Made by a program: the position numbers and the translations under genes. From Athripsodes cinereus (Eukaryota; Arthropoda; Insecta; Trichoptera; Leptoceridae): a DNA stretch of 64,000 bases. The notes beneath the pieces are model-generated. The model searched no databases and was not told the origin of the DNA. It saw only the letters and a program-made list of their open reading frames with translations. Shown piece after piece: positions 1-12,220 of the stretch. Every line of letters begins with the position of its first letter. Positions within the stretch are counted from its first letter, which is position 1. Location of the stretch: NCBI GenBank assembly GCA_947579605.1, contig OX388311.1, forward strand, positions 25,732,951 to 25,796,950, read 5' to 3'.

Positions 1-299
1 AATTAAATCAATTTTTTTTTTTAGTTTTAGTGAGTTCATAATAATATTAAGTTATGTTTATGGAATGAAACATCTTTTCTAAAAATTACAACTCAAACAT
101 CCATTAAAAGATTAAGTTACTCTGAAATGTTTAAATAATTCAAAATTCCTCTGGAAAAGTTTATTTGAGACGGTTGCCAAGATATAACGTATATAAGCAG
201 CAATTGCCATGCACTATTGAAAATATTGTACAAATATACTTAATAATATTTAGCATTTCGAAATTTTGACCAGTTAAAGTAAGCTTACTGTAACTATTT

Positions 300-495
300 T
301 ACCATCAAGGCATATCCCACGAGTGGGTAGCCAGCAGACCAGCTGCATGTATAAAATATGCAAGCTGTCCTCTCCATGCCAACAAAAAAAATAAGGCATT
401 CAGAATGGGTGGTAGACCTCATCGCTGAATTTAAGACGTAATTTTTTTTTATTTTTCCGAACACCTGCCTTTTACAGGACACTCGAAAACTTACG
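300..495 (-). repeat. interspersed repeat family X, long copy
   Basis: Family X is about 200 bp. On the minus strand it runs from tgtcctgtaaaaggcaggtg through ccacccattctgaatgcctt and gctggctacccactcgtggg to a taccatc-complement end. In some copies this end leads into a (GTA)n tail, which suggests a retrotransposed element whose 3' end is at the low-coordinate side. No pol III boxes are obvious. Good relative: 39219-39420. Confidence 0.75.
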
Positions 496-1267
496 AAAAA
501 GACTGGGAAACCAATTATTTGCCGAATGCTACACGGAAAGTTAGTTTATCAAACCCAATTTTCACTTTTAAGATAAAGGAACTTTATCTTTGGTGAAACA
601 GGATGTAAATAAAAAGCGTAGGTGCATATTTTCATTGAGTAATAATGAAAGCATTCTAGAATTTATAATAACGTGGGTATTTTTTATATAAATATCAAAC
701 GCGAGATGAATTTTGATGTTTTTGTTGATAGGTATTACATACGTTGTATGAAGCTTGTCTTATGTCAAGTAGGTATCTCATGAATAGCTTATTATGTATG
801 ATTTTTTTTTTAATATTTGATTAATTAATTTGAGTTTAATAATAACCTCTTTGTTTGGCTTTCCTGTTTTTGAAAATGTTAAGAGGCAAAAAAGGCGTAA
901 AGTTTTTAAGTACACTCACCTTTACATATTTTGTTTCCACGGATCAATAAAGGATGGAAGTTCTGCATAATATTCACCAATGTATTACACCAAAAATTAA
1001 TATCTCGCAATAAGGACGCATATCGCTTTATACCTATTTAACCAATACACAGGATGTCAAATCTATGTAAAAAATATATTAAAACCATGAATGACTTTAG
1101 TAATAATAAACACTTTAATAATGTCAAAAATAAATTTAACAAAGGGCCTACATATTGCCTTGAGGCAATGTTTTCAGTAAACCTACCACAATACTTACCT
1201 ACTACAATGACTTTGTTAATAATTTTCAAATCGTAATGAAATTAAATTTTACCAATGGGCCCTTAGA

Positions 1268-1400
1268 GACCTTGGATAGCTTAATGGTAGAGTCAGGACT
1301 TTCAATTGAAAGATCCTGGGTTCGAATACTTCCTTTTCCGACTTGCACACTCTTCCCAAACTGCTACCTACTGTATTTTGTAAGAAATATACTAGGTGTA
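1268..1400 (+). mobile_element. tRNA-derived SINE (or tRNA relic)
   Basis: A tRNA-like head holds an A box, tagcttaatggtagag at 1277-1292, and a B box, ggttcgaata at 1319-1328. An anticodon-arm-like hairpin lies between (ctttcaattgaaag). The acceptor ends do not pair, so it is not a functional tRNA. The same layout, with a similar hairpin, is seen in the SINE at 49150-49310. Confidence 0.6.
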
Positions 1401-2152
1401 AGAAATAAACATATAAGGTGCCTATTTTTTTTTGCGAAATTTCGTAAGAGGGTTTAATTTAATGCGAGAGAGAAAAAATAAAAGTGAATATTTGAGACTA
1501 TTATTTTTACCACACAGCGTAATAAAGAAGTTAAAATACTTCACAAATTCGCCCAGAAATTTAGATTGAAATATGTAAGAAGTTGAATGTAGAACAAAAT
1601 GACTTTATCCCGCCCTTGTAACAATGTTCTGTTCCACACAATAAATCTTATGACACTAACATAATATCGTGCCTACTTCGGCTCCCACATCTTCCACTAG
1701 TAATAATATTATCACGCCTACTTTCATCATTCAACTAACCACGATGATATTTCATCATCTCATAAATAAAATGTTATCATGAAATCTTACACAGTACTGT
1801 AATTTACCTACTTTTACTAATAATATAAAGTTTGAAATTTTCTTCATGAATACTAAAATTTGATTTCTCCAGCAGAACAGCTGGTGGATTGGAGTAGTGG
1901 AGGTGCGGCGAAGTTATAAAAAAATAACATAACATTTATATACGATTCACACATATCAAATTAGCCCCAAACTAAGATATGAATAGTGGATACTAACGCA
2001 ATAATACACACAAATACAATACTGTGAGCATGTGACTGTGGTGCAGCACAGACTATGCCACACTTGTTGGAGTGTCCATTGTGCCCTGTCACTTGCACTA
2101 TGGAGGATATTTTTGACAAATCTCACCCTGCTGTGAGTTTTGCACAGTACTG

Positions 2153-2354
2153 AGGCCTGAGTCAACAACACACTTTCGTCTCACGTTCCCGCTCCGTTAG
2201 CGTTCGGGTGCAGACGATGTTGCAAGCAAGTGTCAATTTCGTTGCTAAGATACACAATAGTTACGAAAATTAACACTTTGGCGCACCATCGTCTGCACCC
2301 GAACGCTAGCGGAGCGGGAACGTGAGACGAAAATGTGTTGTTGACTCAGGCCTC
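2153..2354. mobile_element. nested foldback element (family F), full copy
   Basis: Two arms of about 67 bp, 2153-2219 and 2287-2353, are nearly perfect reverse complements, starting aggcctgagtcaacaacaca. Between them a second, smaller palindrome pairs aagtgtcaatttcgttgcta (2229-) with the complement near 2260-2279. The arms are unusually GC-rich (cgctccgttagcgttcgg-type core) for this window. A half copy is at 53150-53279. Confidence 0.8.
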
Positions 2355-2419
2355 TGGAGATCAATTTGATTATTTTTTTTCTGGGTTTTGACACGATAAA
2401 TAAATAATAAATACGCTTA

Positions 2420-2520
2420 ACACATTTACACACACACAGTAACACCCAGACCCAAAATAATTTCAAAAGAGTCGTTTTTTTTGTCCTGGTTGGCAATCAA
2501 ACTCGGAATCTCGCGTCTTA
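2420..2520 (-). mobile_element. SINE subfamily b remnant
   Basis: Plus-strand acacccagacccaaaataat, then tcctggttggcaatcaaact, parallels 54545-54607 (agacccgggataattt, ccctggctggaaatcgaacc). The B box is degenerate here. Confidence 0.5.
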
Positions 2521-3135
2521 ATTTCACTGTAAGTTACTGAATAAACAATTTATTAATAGATATAGCATTGATTTTGTTTTTTCATTCTCTCCCCCGATAA
2601 TGAATGAGGTTTACATATAAAAACTATGTGCTATTTTTTAAGGAACAATTGTTCATTGGATCAAAATAAAAAACAAAATAATTTTTTTGAATATAAAACG
2701 GAAGTGTGCCACATAAATGCGCCTAAAGAGAAGCCACTTCTATAGGCAGTTTTCAATACTCTGTAAGTATAAGTCATTTGTACTCTATAAGTATAAGTAA
2801 TATTAATACGAGTATACGTAGGTAAAATAAACGTATAATTACAGTTGGTGATTGCATCCTTAATTGATTTATCTAGTCTATTAAAATAGTATATTTCTTA
2901 AGCGTTTTACATGAAACTTTAACCATTGTGGTCAATGGAAGACCTAAGGACATACAATGTAATAGAAAACAATCATGAAATATCCTGTTAGTAAGGTGGC
3001 CAGAAGATTGTATGCATGTAAAGAACAAAGAGCTTTGATACACAAGCCTTATTCTAATGCTTAGTTAAAACACGTTTTACATTTTTATAAAGAAATGAAT
3101 GTCACCTACATATGAAGTATGGAAAAAAATCAAGA

Positions 3136-3300
3136 ATTTTATGTAAAAAATCAAATTGTTTTTAGTTTTACTGTGTTTATTTATAAAAATGGTGACCTTG
3201 TTTCGACTTATAAGTCATTGCAAAAGTCGAAACCAGGTCATTAATTTTATAAATAAACACAGTAAAACTAAAAAACAATTTGTTTTTTACGTAAAATAAA
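3136..3300. mobile_element. foldback/MITE hairpin
   Basis: Left arm 3136-3209 and right arm 3226-3300 are reverse complements with few differences, sharing ttagttttactgtgtttatt and gaccttgtttcgactt or their complements, with a loop of only about 16 bp. The AT-rich outer arms are compatible with a MITE. A direct repeat aaaatcaagaattt occurs left (3127) and further right (3337) but is not adjacent on the right. Confidence 0.7.
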
Positions 3301-3993
3301 ATGAAGTTTTATAAAATATTGTCAACTCAATAAATAAAATCAAGAATTTCGACAAATAAGAACGAAGTTATAGATGGAAATATTATGAAAGAAAACCTTA
3401 AACCAGAATTAACTTGATGGATAAGAATAAACAACCAGGTTTTTAGAAGGGAACGAACTGAAATAAATGAAAAAAATATTGTGTTAATCTAGACATTTTA
3501 AACCGGAAAAGCACAAATCGGGGTATTAAACCCAAAGCAAATTTTATAAGATTAGTTTTTATAAATAAAGAACTTGAATTTATTCCTCGCTAAAGTAAAA
3601 ACTACGTTTGAATAACCTTCTGTTTTTAAATTTTCAATTTAAGTCCGGATTAAAAGCTTCTCAAAACATAATGGAATAATTTTTAAATAGACTTTATTTT
3701 TTATATACTTAAGCCATTATATTTTTTTGTATAACCAGAATTAAAAATAAAATACACTCATTCACAATAAATTTTCCACAAGGAAATTAAAATTTGACGT
3801 TTTTTTAACGATTTAAGTTTTTTTGTAAGTACACGTAATGAATAAACGTGAATGATTTTTTTCAAGATTTTCACAGAAACGGTAAAACTCGGAGAGATTT
3901 TTTCTTATTCAAAGAATCCTTATCGTGTTTTTGAATCATTAATTTAATAAATAAATATAACATCTCAGAATGCAAATACTATCTTTTATTCAT

Positions 3994-4196
3994 TCAATGA
4001 CAACATCTTGACATTTCCCACAAGTAGGGTAGCCAGCAGATGAATTGTAAGTAATTAGTATGTAAGTAGTCTTATCTGTGCCAATGAAAGTTAAGAAATA
4101 AGAATGGGTGGCATGCGTCATCGCTGAATTGTAGATGTTGAATGTCTTACACATTTTTTTTACGAATATTTGCCTTTAACGAAATACTACAAAACA
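3994..4196 (-). repeat. family X copy
   Basis: Recognised by tttcccacaagtagggtagc (4014-) and agaatgggtggcatgcgtca (4101-). Diverged but nearly full length. Confidence 0.6.
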
Positions 4197-5979
4197 GAAA
4201 AAATGGACGATCTTTTTTTTTACCGGGGACTCCAAAAAACAATGTTTATACTTCCATGCTTAACATATTATTATTTTGATGTGTAATATTCATGAAACTT
4301 ATTCAAAACTCCATTTATTGTTTGTCCTTTATCTTTTGGAGATAATGGCGATGATCAGGATTTCTACTTATTTGACTCCCGTTTTGTGCTTGAGTACTTA
4401 ACTTTATTGATAGATATGTCCCTACATAATATATACTATCCCTTCGCAATCTTAAATCACCCTAAAACTGGGATAAAAAACTTTGAAATATGAGACATTT
4501 CGATATAAGTCATCAAACATCACTGTGCGCATTGAACTGAAAAACAAGACTGAACAATTTGTTTCAGTGTAATTATCGTAAGCGATGAAGAGGAATTATT
4601 TTTATCCAAAATTAATGAAAAGGACAATCTTTTTTTGAATGGTGAAATAGGTTTAAAATAAACCAAAATGTATTCACAAATACTCGATTTCTTTAATTGC
4701 TTCTTTGTCTTGATTCTTAATTTTAATAATCCTACAATAACATGCATACTTTCAGCGTATTATTTTTGATATAATACCATAACCCATAACATACTCTCAA
4801 AAATAAAATATTGATGCTTAACTAGAAAAACCATAAAATTATTAATAACTTAAGTATAATGGAATCGACATAAAACAAAAAGCTTAGAGAAGGAAATTGG
4901 TTTATAACCTAATAACAAAATACTAAAATTTCAACAGCAATATTCATTTACCTCAACTAACTCAGGTTTCAAAATTATTAACAAAACGTTTTAGTGGTTG
5001 TTAAGGACGATGAGATAAGTTTAGAGAATGATTGATGATACTTTAATAGAGTTAAGAGTTTCATATCCGCTGGTTTACGATTTCCTTATGGCAAGATAAC
5101 CCCGTTTCTCGTGACATCGTTTTAAATAATATCAAGAATATTGATTTTGAAAAGTTGACGTTGCGCTAGAAAAACAAACTTTGGGATATTATTTTGAGCG
5201 TAGATTAAATTTGAAAACAAAAACACTGTTATAAAAATCTGAGAAAATTATGTAAGAAATTTTTTTCAAGAGATTAAAATACGTTTTATGTACATATTTT
5301 AACAACATTCTTAAAAAGATATTTTATATTAAAAAATAAATATTCCTTTTTATAAAATGGGCTCAGATTTTCAAAAATGATGTTGAAAGTTTGACGATGA
5401 ATAATAATGTTTAGTAGAATATATTTTAAAAATATATTCTATTGTTTTCATTTTTGGCTAGTTTTACCGGTTTTATAATAAATATTGACACTAAGTCCTA
5501 TTTGACATATAGCCTTAAATATATTGAATTTAAATTGAGAAGATAACAGAGTAATTTATAAAGAGATTACATCCATTATTTGAAGCTCATATAATTTGAA
5601 AAGGTTATTAATTGTCACCCTTTCTGAAAGTCTTTAATAATAAAACTTAACTATTCAATAACTTTCTTCATTAAAATAACTGTCTTAATGTTTTCAATTG
5701 TTGTAGAGAAAATATAAATCAAAATGTACCGAGAACATCGTTATAAAAATTAAGGAAAATTATTATTTTAATTACTTTTTTACACGACTTTCATTAATAA
5801 AACAAAGTGTATGTCGTACAAAGTAATAATTTGGTATGTGATTCAAACTCTCGAGGCGTGTTGTGTTAAACTGGAAGGGATATTTTCTTTTTTATGTTAT
5901 TGTGTTTCGGTCAAAGGGATGACACAAAGCGATATTTTCCCATCTCATTGTGCAGTGGATTAATATCCTCCGGCTGTAC

Positions 5980-6066
5980 CTATAAGCGGAACAGCGTCTG
6001 AAGTCGTCGGCATCTTTTCAGCAACGAGATTGAGGAATACTGTGAGGGACAGCAATATTGTCACAC
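5980..6066 (-). CDS. nAChRalpha6: nAChR alpha6-like subunit, TM2 pore exon (equivalent of alternatively spliced exon 8)
   Basis: An 87-bp exon encoding the pore-lining helix: two bases completing Gly, then [16 protein letters not shown] and [12 protein letters not shown], then the first base of Gly. It joins GEKLTLG from the preceding exon without a break. The acceptor is ...gattttttcag and the donor is ATAG before gtacag. In Drosophila alpha6 this position is a set of mutually exclusive exons; here I find only this version. The next exon should open with a Gly-Thr-Tyr-Phe-Asn type sequence (TM3) but I did not find it between bases 1 and 5979, so it probably lies outside the window. Only the invariant TM2 backbone is given, so which Drosophila variant this corresponds to is not decided. 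Confidence 0.94.
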
Positions 6067-6358
6067 CTGAAAAAATCGGTTAACATAACATAGCATAAAA
6101 CATATAATACATAAAGCACGAAACACGCATTCACGAAACAACATCAATAAATATCATCTTTTCAAAATCAAGATGAAAAATACATTTTTTTTTTCAAAAT
6201 TCTTACATCTATGGTTATTTGAGAAATATGGTTTTAGTAATAGGCTTATCAATCAAATATCTGACAGATTGGTTATTGTTGGAAAGTCATGTAAAAAAAA
6301 TCTAGTTAGAATAATAATTATATATATATAATCGTGTGGCATGGCAGGCGCTATAAAT

Positions 6359-6480
6359 CACAAAAATCACTAAAAACAAAAATCATAAAAAAAATGTCAG
6401 AGATAAAATTGTAAAAAAAAAATATCAAAAAAATAAAATAGTAAAAAAAAATGTCAGATAAAATTGTAAAATAAAATACA
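6359..6480. repeat. degenerate A-rich tandem repeat
   Basis: atgtcagagataaaattgta at 6394 and atgtcagataaaattgtaaa at 6451 lie within A-rich spacers. Poorly ordered. Directly upstream, 6335-6358, is GC-richer (gtgtggcatggcaggcgct). Confidence 0.5.
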
Positions 6481-7317
6481 ATGGCAAAATATTTAAAATT
6501 TATAAAATGACTCTTGTATCCCTCAGTCAAATTCTGGCTTCGGTTGTCAGATTACTAAAACCTTCCATCACACCATAATAATTATGAAAATTATAAATGA
6601 AGTTATCAGTTTTGAAACATTCTGATTTGAAAAGTATCGAACTAGTAAACCTTTCGATATTAAATAAGTTATATTATTAATGTTACAATGCTCATTATTT
6701 AGTAATATTTCTTATTTTATGATTTCCATTTCAATAAAATAATAATTAATAATGGGATAATTCGAAAGCCTTCTATTTGACAGTGTTTACAATTTTCCAT
6801 AAACAATATTAATTTTACAAATACAAGACCCCACGACAGATTGTCACAAAATTATTATTGTTACATCGCGTTAAGCTTTATTTTAATTTGTTTTCCATAT
6901 CCGGGTTTGGGCGTTCGAATTCGGGAGGCGCACAATATAAACTTTTTATAATCCTTCAGAACTTGAGTTGTTGATGATGATGAAGCTTTTGGATTGATTG
7001 AATAATCTAGCTTATGACAAGGGATATTAATTAAATTATTTCATGTACACTGTATCGATTAACTAAGTCTGATACTTTATACTAAGTATTATCCGATCTT
7101 CATTGGTATCAGCTTAGTACAATAATTAACCCTTCGTTATTCAGTCGAAATGTATAAATTCAGTGTGTTCAAATTCATTGAATGGTATTTACTTAAAATA
7201 TGTACCTATTATTAAATAATTTTCGTTCAGCCAATAGCATAATTACAACAAAAACAGTACAAAAATCATAATGAATTAATTTAAAATGTCAACACATTTT
7301 TCCTATTCAATTTTTTT

Positions 7318-7420
7318 TTAAAGATGTACATTGGTTTTTGTTACAAACCCAAATATAACCTTATACACCTTTTACAGTAAACTAAATGCTTGTGTCGTGA
7401 AAAGGCATGTGTTTCATAGA
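7318..7420 (-). mobile_element. tRNA-derived SINE, subfamily a, body only
   Basis: Only the tRNA-unrelated body and 3' end are kept (gggtttgtaacaaaaaccaa on the minus strand near 7333-7352, and cacgacacaagcatttag near 7384-7401). No promoter boxes. Confidence 0.6.
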
Positions 7421-8176
7421 ATTATTCGTTATTTATTTATTTAGACTAGGTATATATGACAATTTAGTTGAAAAATCATTAAAAGTTGAAAAATGCAAGA
7501 CGGTTGGTTCTATGCATTGAAACAAACACTTAAGTAATGCTAGATTAATTTAAAATATAACCCAAAAACTTTTTTATCATACATTTTCATTCTATTTACA
7601 TATGTTTTAAACATTTATAGTCAGTTACATTTATATATACATCCTCTCTTTGTTTTACATGTTCGAAATTTGACAGGTATTTTGAAAACAAACCTATTTC
7701 GAAACCCCCTGTCAAAACAAAAATTACGCAATATCCAATTACGGTAAGTGGATTTTTGTTTTTTGTCGTTCATTTTCTTAGAAATATCTAATCAATAACT
7801 AATTATTAATCAAAATAATTATGTAATTTAACGTTCCTATTACCGTTTATCAATTTTTATATAAAATATCATGAATATTTTTATTATAACTTGAAAATAT
7901 TAAAAAAATAAAGACTCAGATTTCTGTCAGATGAATTACGTAAAACTTTACACCCTTTCAATTCTATCAAATGAAGAGAAATTATGCCAGACGGTGTCCT
8001 TTTTGCAAATTGATATTAGATAATATTATTATTATTATTTATGTCACTGATTTGTACACTGAAAATTTCAGGAAGAATTAATTTGTTTCTTAATTTAACG
8101 TAGAATTTTTTTCTCAACTAAATATTTGTTACTTTGCTTATATTTTCGGCATTAACTATTATGAAAAATTCTAGAC

Positions 8177-8353
8177 ATATTGATATGATATAAGATGATT
8201 ATTATTGTTATATTTTGTGAGATTTATTTTCGCAACCGCGGTTTATCTAAAAAGCTCGTAAATGGTGGACGCTCCACCGAAATCACGGTAGCGAAAAAAA
8301 AGCTCACAAAATATAACAATTAATACATAGTCATCTTAAATCATATCAATATA
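8177..8353. mobile_element. MITE with ~55-bp terminal inverted repeats
   Basis: The left arm (8178-8233) carries atattgatatgatataagat and tgttatattttgtgag; the right arm (8291-8352) carries the complements ctcacaaaatataaca and tcatatcaatat. The centre is GC-richer (ggtggacgctccacc is itself a small hairpin). No coding capacity. Confidence 0.7.
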
Positions 8354-8960
8354 AATATTTGCCATTATTTACATTTTCAAACGGTCAAACGGTTTCTATG
8401 TATTTGTCTTTATTTTCCGGAGGTGATTTTAATAGATAAGCTCGATGTTAATCTTAAAGGTTACCCCGTCAAACCACATTCATTTTTAAAGGTTCTCGGT
8501 TATAATATTGAAACAAATCATTATCGCGAAATGAAGTTCATTAGCGCTTATACGCACTTACATTTAATTAGAAACCCTTTATACATATATTATCCAAATT
8601 ATCAAAGTGCTTTTCGCTACTTCGAATTCGTGTAATTTAATAATAATATACGTTTATACAATACTAGTCTCCAAAGTGAAACAGCTAAAATATATTATCG
8701 TTGTTTAGAACCAAGTACTCCAACTGAACAATCTGTGACAGAAGAGCGAACATTAAAGCTAAACTACGTACAAAACTTTATCTTTGGATTTCATATACTA
8801 GCAACCTGTATATAACAATATTCAAAATATTATCATATTATCGAAATTCTATAAAGGTATCATTATTATCTTCAGTAATGTAAATACGATATGCCACTGA
8901 TTAGTGACGAAGTGATAAAAAATTAACCTAGCTAATTATGAACATAAAAATTGTATATTA

Positions 8961-9170
8961 TACCATCACACTATATCCTAAAAATGGGATAGCCAATTGA
9001 CAAACTGGATGCAAATAACATGCAAGTTCCACTTCATATCAATAATAGTTGAAGACATTCAGGATGGGTCGCATAATATATCTCTGAATTTAAAATTTAA
9101 AACATGTTATACGGAGCATTATATAAATACCTGACATTTTATAGCACTTCCAAAACTAACAGAAAAGAGA
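8961..9170 (-). repeat. family X copy, diverged
   Basis: Starts taccatcacactatatccta and contains gacattcaggatgggtcgca. Many substitutions, full-length layout. Confidence 0.6.
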
Positions 9171-9873
9171 GGGAGACGTGAATTAATTTTGTAAGATAGA
9201 ATGTTCATTGTCTTCGATAATTCTATTTAATTTAACAAGTATGAAAAAATCTGCGACATTATGCAACTTCTCACATTTTTTTTTATAATTTCTTTATCTA
9301 GTATTTCTATGCGATGGGTAGTAAACTAACGTTTAATTACCACTCAAATTTATTAAGACGTTTAAAATTTGGAATATCAGCCTATTATTTCTGGGCAAAT
9401 CAATTAAAGAGGTAAAAGATTCTAGTTAAAATTCAAAGAGTTCTTAGATATTTATTTATGTAGTATCTATCTTAAAGTAGGTAATTCATTTGAATTTGTT
9501 GAACAAGTAATAGAACTTATTACTAATTTACAAACTGCTTAAGTCTGTTCCAACTTTTTACCACAGGTAGGTATTTCATGCATGAAAAAGTTGAGACAGA
9601 ATTGATGTGTAAATTTTTTAAAACTTATATTTATCGACGTAATGTAAAAGAATCTAAAGTATTTTTTTGTACTTCAACCCTCATAATTTTTGTTTACAAA
9701 AAACCAATATTTTTGGAATATTTTTTTTTCAATCTAACGCTAGTTTTTAGCAAGATTTGTTTGTTTTAAAAGAAACTCTAAAAAAAAAAAAAACTAATAA
9801 TATATTGAAAAATAATTGACTTCATAACATTATCTGGGTTAGGTGGTAGAGATCGCGCATTAGCAATATTATA

Positions 9874-9889
9874 TTCTCTCTCTCTCTCT
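9874..9889. repeat. (CT)n microsatellite
   Basis: Uninterrupted ctctctctctctctct in intron sequence. Confidence 0.9.
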
Positions 9890-10037
9890 GTATTTCTCAA
9901 CGAAATTGTTTGCAATCAATATGAATTAAGAATGAATAAAAAAAATGAAAAAAATATTATTTAATTTATTTAGAAACACCCCACAACAAGTCAACGTGTG
10001 ATAAAATAAAGAATATTCACTCCATTCTAGTCATTAA

Positions 10038-10150
10038 TACCATCACGGCATTTCCACTGGTGGAATAGCCAGCGGATTGACTGCAAAAACAAGTAGGTCA
10101 TCCTCTCTGAGACAATAAAAATTTAAGATATTTAGTATTGGTTACGGACG
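10038..10150 (-). repeat. family X copy, truncated
   Basis: Starts taccatcacggcatttccac and keeps ggaatagccagcggattgac and ctctgagacaataaaa, then stops where the LINE family Y fragment begins. Confidence 0.6.
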
Positions 10151-10680
10151 TACAATCCTATTGTTAGCAATAGCAATGTGTCAAACGCTGGTGCACAACA
10201 CCATTCTTATACCGACACTCATGTATAAGAAGGACGAGAGTGGAATAAATGTTGAGGAGATGCAATCACTGAGAAATATGCTAGGTAAAACATTGCGTGA
10301 TAAAGGGAAGTATGAGGATATCAGAAAAATAAGTGTATGTGAGAAGAGTGTTGTCAATAGAATGCGTATAAATTATTTGCGATGATTTGGAAATGTGGAG
10401 CGAATGGACGATGAAAGGATGACGAATATGGTGTAGGTATTTATCTGAAAGAGGGGGTTAGAGAAAACGTAGAAACTACGTGGCTTGACCACGTGGATCA
10501 AATTCTCAAGGACGATCGCGTGTTGAGTTAAAGGAATCAGCGTGCATGTATGAGAAACTGGATGGATGTAGAGGAAGCGCAAGAAGTATTTAAGGATAGA
10601 TCAACATGGCGTTATGTTTTCTCTGCCTACCCCACCTGGGACACGGTGTGAGGGTATAAGATACGACGTTCGACCCGTAA
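10150..10680 (+). mobile_element. LINE 3' end, family Y, decayed
   Basis: The plus-strand frame reads ILIPTLMYKKDESGINVEEM then NRMRINYLR, a stop in place of the usual Trp, and FGNVERMDDERMT. Later frames give TTWIK and DQHGVMF with AYPTW-type codons. This is the C-terminal region of an insect endonuclease/reverse-transcriptase LINE (LMYGSE.W...ME...LR, then R.L.WFGH.ERM). The copy carries several stops and frameshifts. It ends in ...gggacacggtgtgagggtat near 10660. Two further tails of this family lie at 32805-33005 and 39442-39520. Confidence 0.75.
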
Positions 10681-12220
10681 CTTCACTTTTTTAAGTAACA
10701 TAAATATTATTTATATAAACAATTATACATTTACCTGCGAAATAAACGGAACGATTTGAACAGTGAACAAAGTTTAAAGTGTGACGATTAATAAATTTAA
10801 CAAACATTTTCAATTAAATACTAAAACAACGAAACAATGCTAAACAATATTAGAATAAAACACTTCTCGTTGTAGTTATGAAGTGGTTTGTTATTTAAAT
10901 GAGTTATGGAGGGTACAAATTTATTTCAATTATGTTTACTAAACTCCGTTATTTTTACATAAAAAAAATAATAATGACTTATACTTGCTTCGCTTTTATC
11001 GCTAGGTAAAAAGATGTATGTTTTTTTATCGTTAAGACAAACACGAAACGCAATTGGTTACCATTTTAAAATATTTTGAATCGATAAGAGAAAAGCTCCA
11101 TCAACATTAGCGCAACTCGAGTAATTTTCAGGAAACAAACAACGCTACCCGGATATAAGGTTAGATTGTTTTTTTATTTTAACCGAACATCACTTTAAAT
11201 ACAAAGTTTAAAGTTCAAAACTAAATACACATAATTTAGTAAACAAATACTTACTAGTGATTCATATCATTTGAGAATAGGTACATCCTTTTAATATTTT
11301 AACTGCGTCTTTTACGTTGAATTGTGTTTAGCATAATATGATAAATTTATTTATGTACTTGATTCAATTAGACGTAATCAAGAAATTCTCGTTGTTTGTG
11401 ACAGGTATAATATAATTGTCTTTTCAGGTATTACAATTGTTTGATTCAAGGAACTAAATTAATCAAATTAATACATAATATCTGATTTTGACACAATCAT
11501 TAAAATACATATTTGTATTTTACAGGCATAAATTACCTACGAATCACATTAACTTAAATATCAATTTCGTCTTTGACTATGTTACATAATGATTTCTAAA
11601 GGCAATTTTTAATGTCTTGACATTACCTTTATAAACTTTATTAATTTCTTTGCTCAAGCTGAATACACTTCATAATATGCTCAGATTTAAAATCAAGTAA
11701 CAAGTATGTGCAATAGAAATAAATTTATTTTTTTCATGAATATTTTTTATTTGGCATAAATTCTGAAATAAAAATATTTTTTATTTCAAATAGAAAGCGA
11801 AGAAATAAATTCATCCATGATATTTAAAATTTTGACATTAATTTTACAAAATATTTATTTAATATAAAATCTGATAAAATTTATGAGTCCATCAATTTGT
11901 AAATCAAATTCAAAATTAATTTTAGAACATAAAATTATACCAGTGAGTTAAAATGTGAATAATATTATTAGCAAGTGCAAAAAGTCCATTAATTATATCT
12001 GCAATTATTATTATAATTACATTTCAAAATAAACTGCTTAGTTAGATTTAAATGAAACAGTATCTCACATGATTTATTTGATTATTTGTAACATAATTGT
12101 CAATTATAAAGTCAAAATCAATGTCACATTTAAATAATTGAAGCAATTTTTTTAAATAGCGGTCAAAAAATTAGTAGTCTTAAGTCTAAATGTAAATGAA
12201 TTGTGATACCAATAACTCAC

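Larger units (their letters stand above)
1..5979 (-). other. intron 3' of the TM2 exon (open-ended)
   Basis: AT-rich intron of the receptor gene. It holds family X copies near 300-495 and 3994-4196, a tRNA-derived SINE near 1268-1400, a second SINE remnant near 2420-2520, and two foldback elements at 2153-2354 and 3136-3300. I see no coding signal elsewhere; 4200-5979 in particular holds only AT-rich sequence. The short open frames here lack codon bias and homology. Confidence 0.7.
6067..12220 (-). other. intron between TM1 and TM2 exons
   Basis: A 6154-bp intron bounded by gtgagt on the TM1 side and a tttttcag acceptor on the TM2 side. It holds a degenerate A-rich repeat near 6359-6480, a SINE remnant at 7318-7420, a MITE at 8177-8353, family X at 8961-9170 and 10038-10150, a (CT)n run at 9874-9889 and a LINE 3' end at 10150-10680. 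I looked for a second TM2-type exon in this intron and saw none. The stretches 9180-10030 and 10690-12220 hold nothing I can name. Confidence 0.75.

Noticed and set aside
1268..1340. Functional tRNA gene
   Set aside because: A and B boxes are good but the acceptor ends do not pair and no 7-bp stem can be formed.
10740..10790. Alternative TM2 exon
   Set aside because: A few codons resemble the pattern on the minus strand, but a stop occurs and no acceptor/donor pair gives 87 bp.
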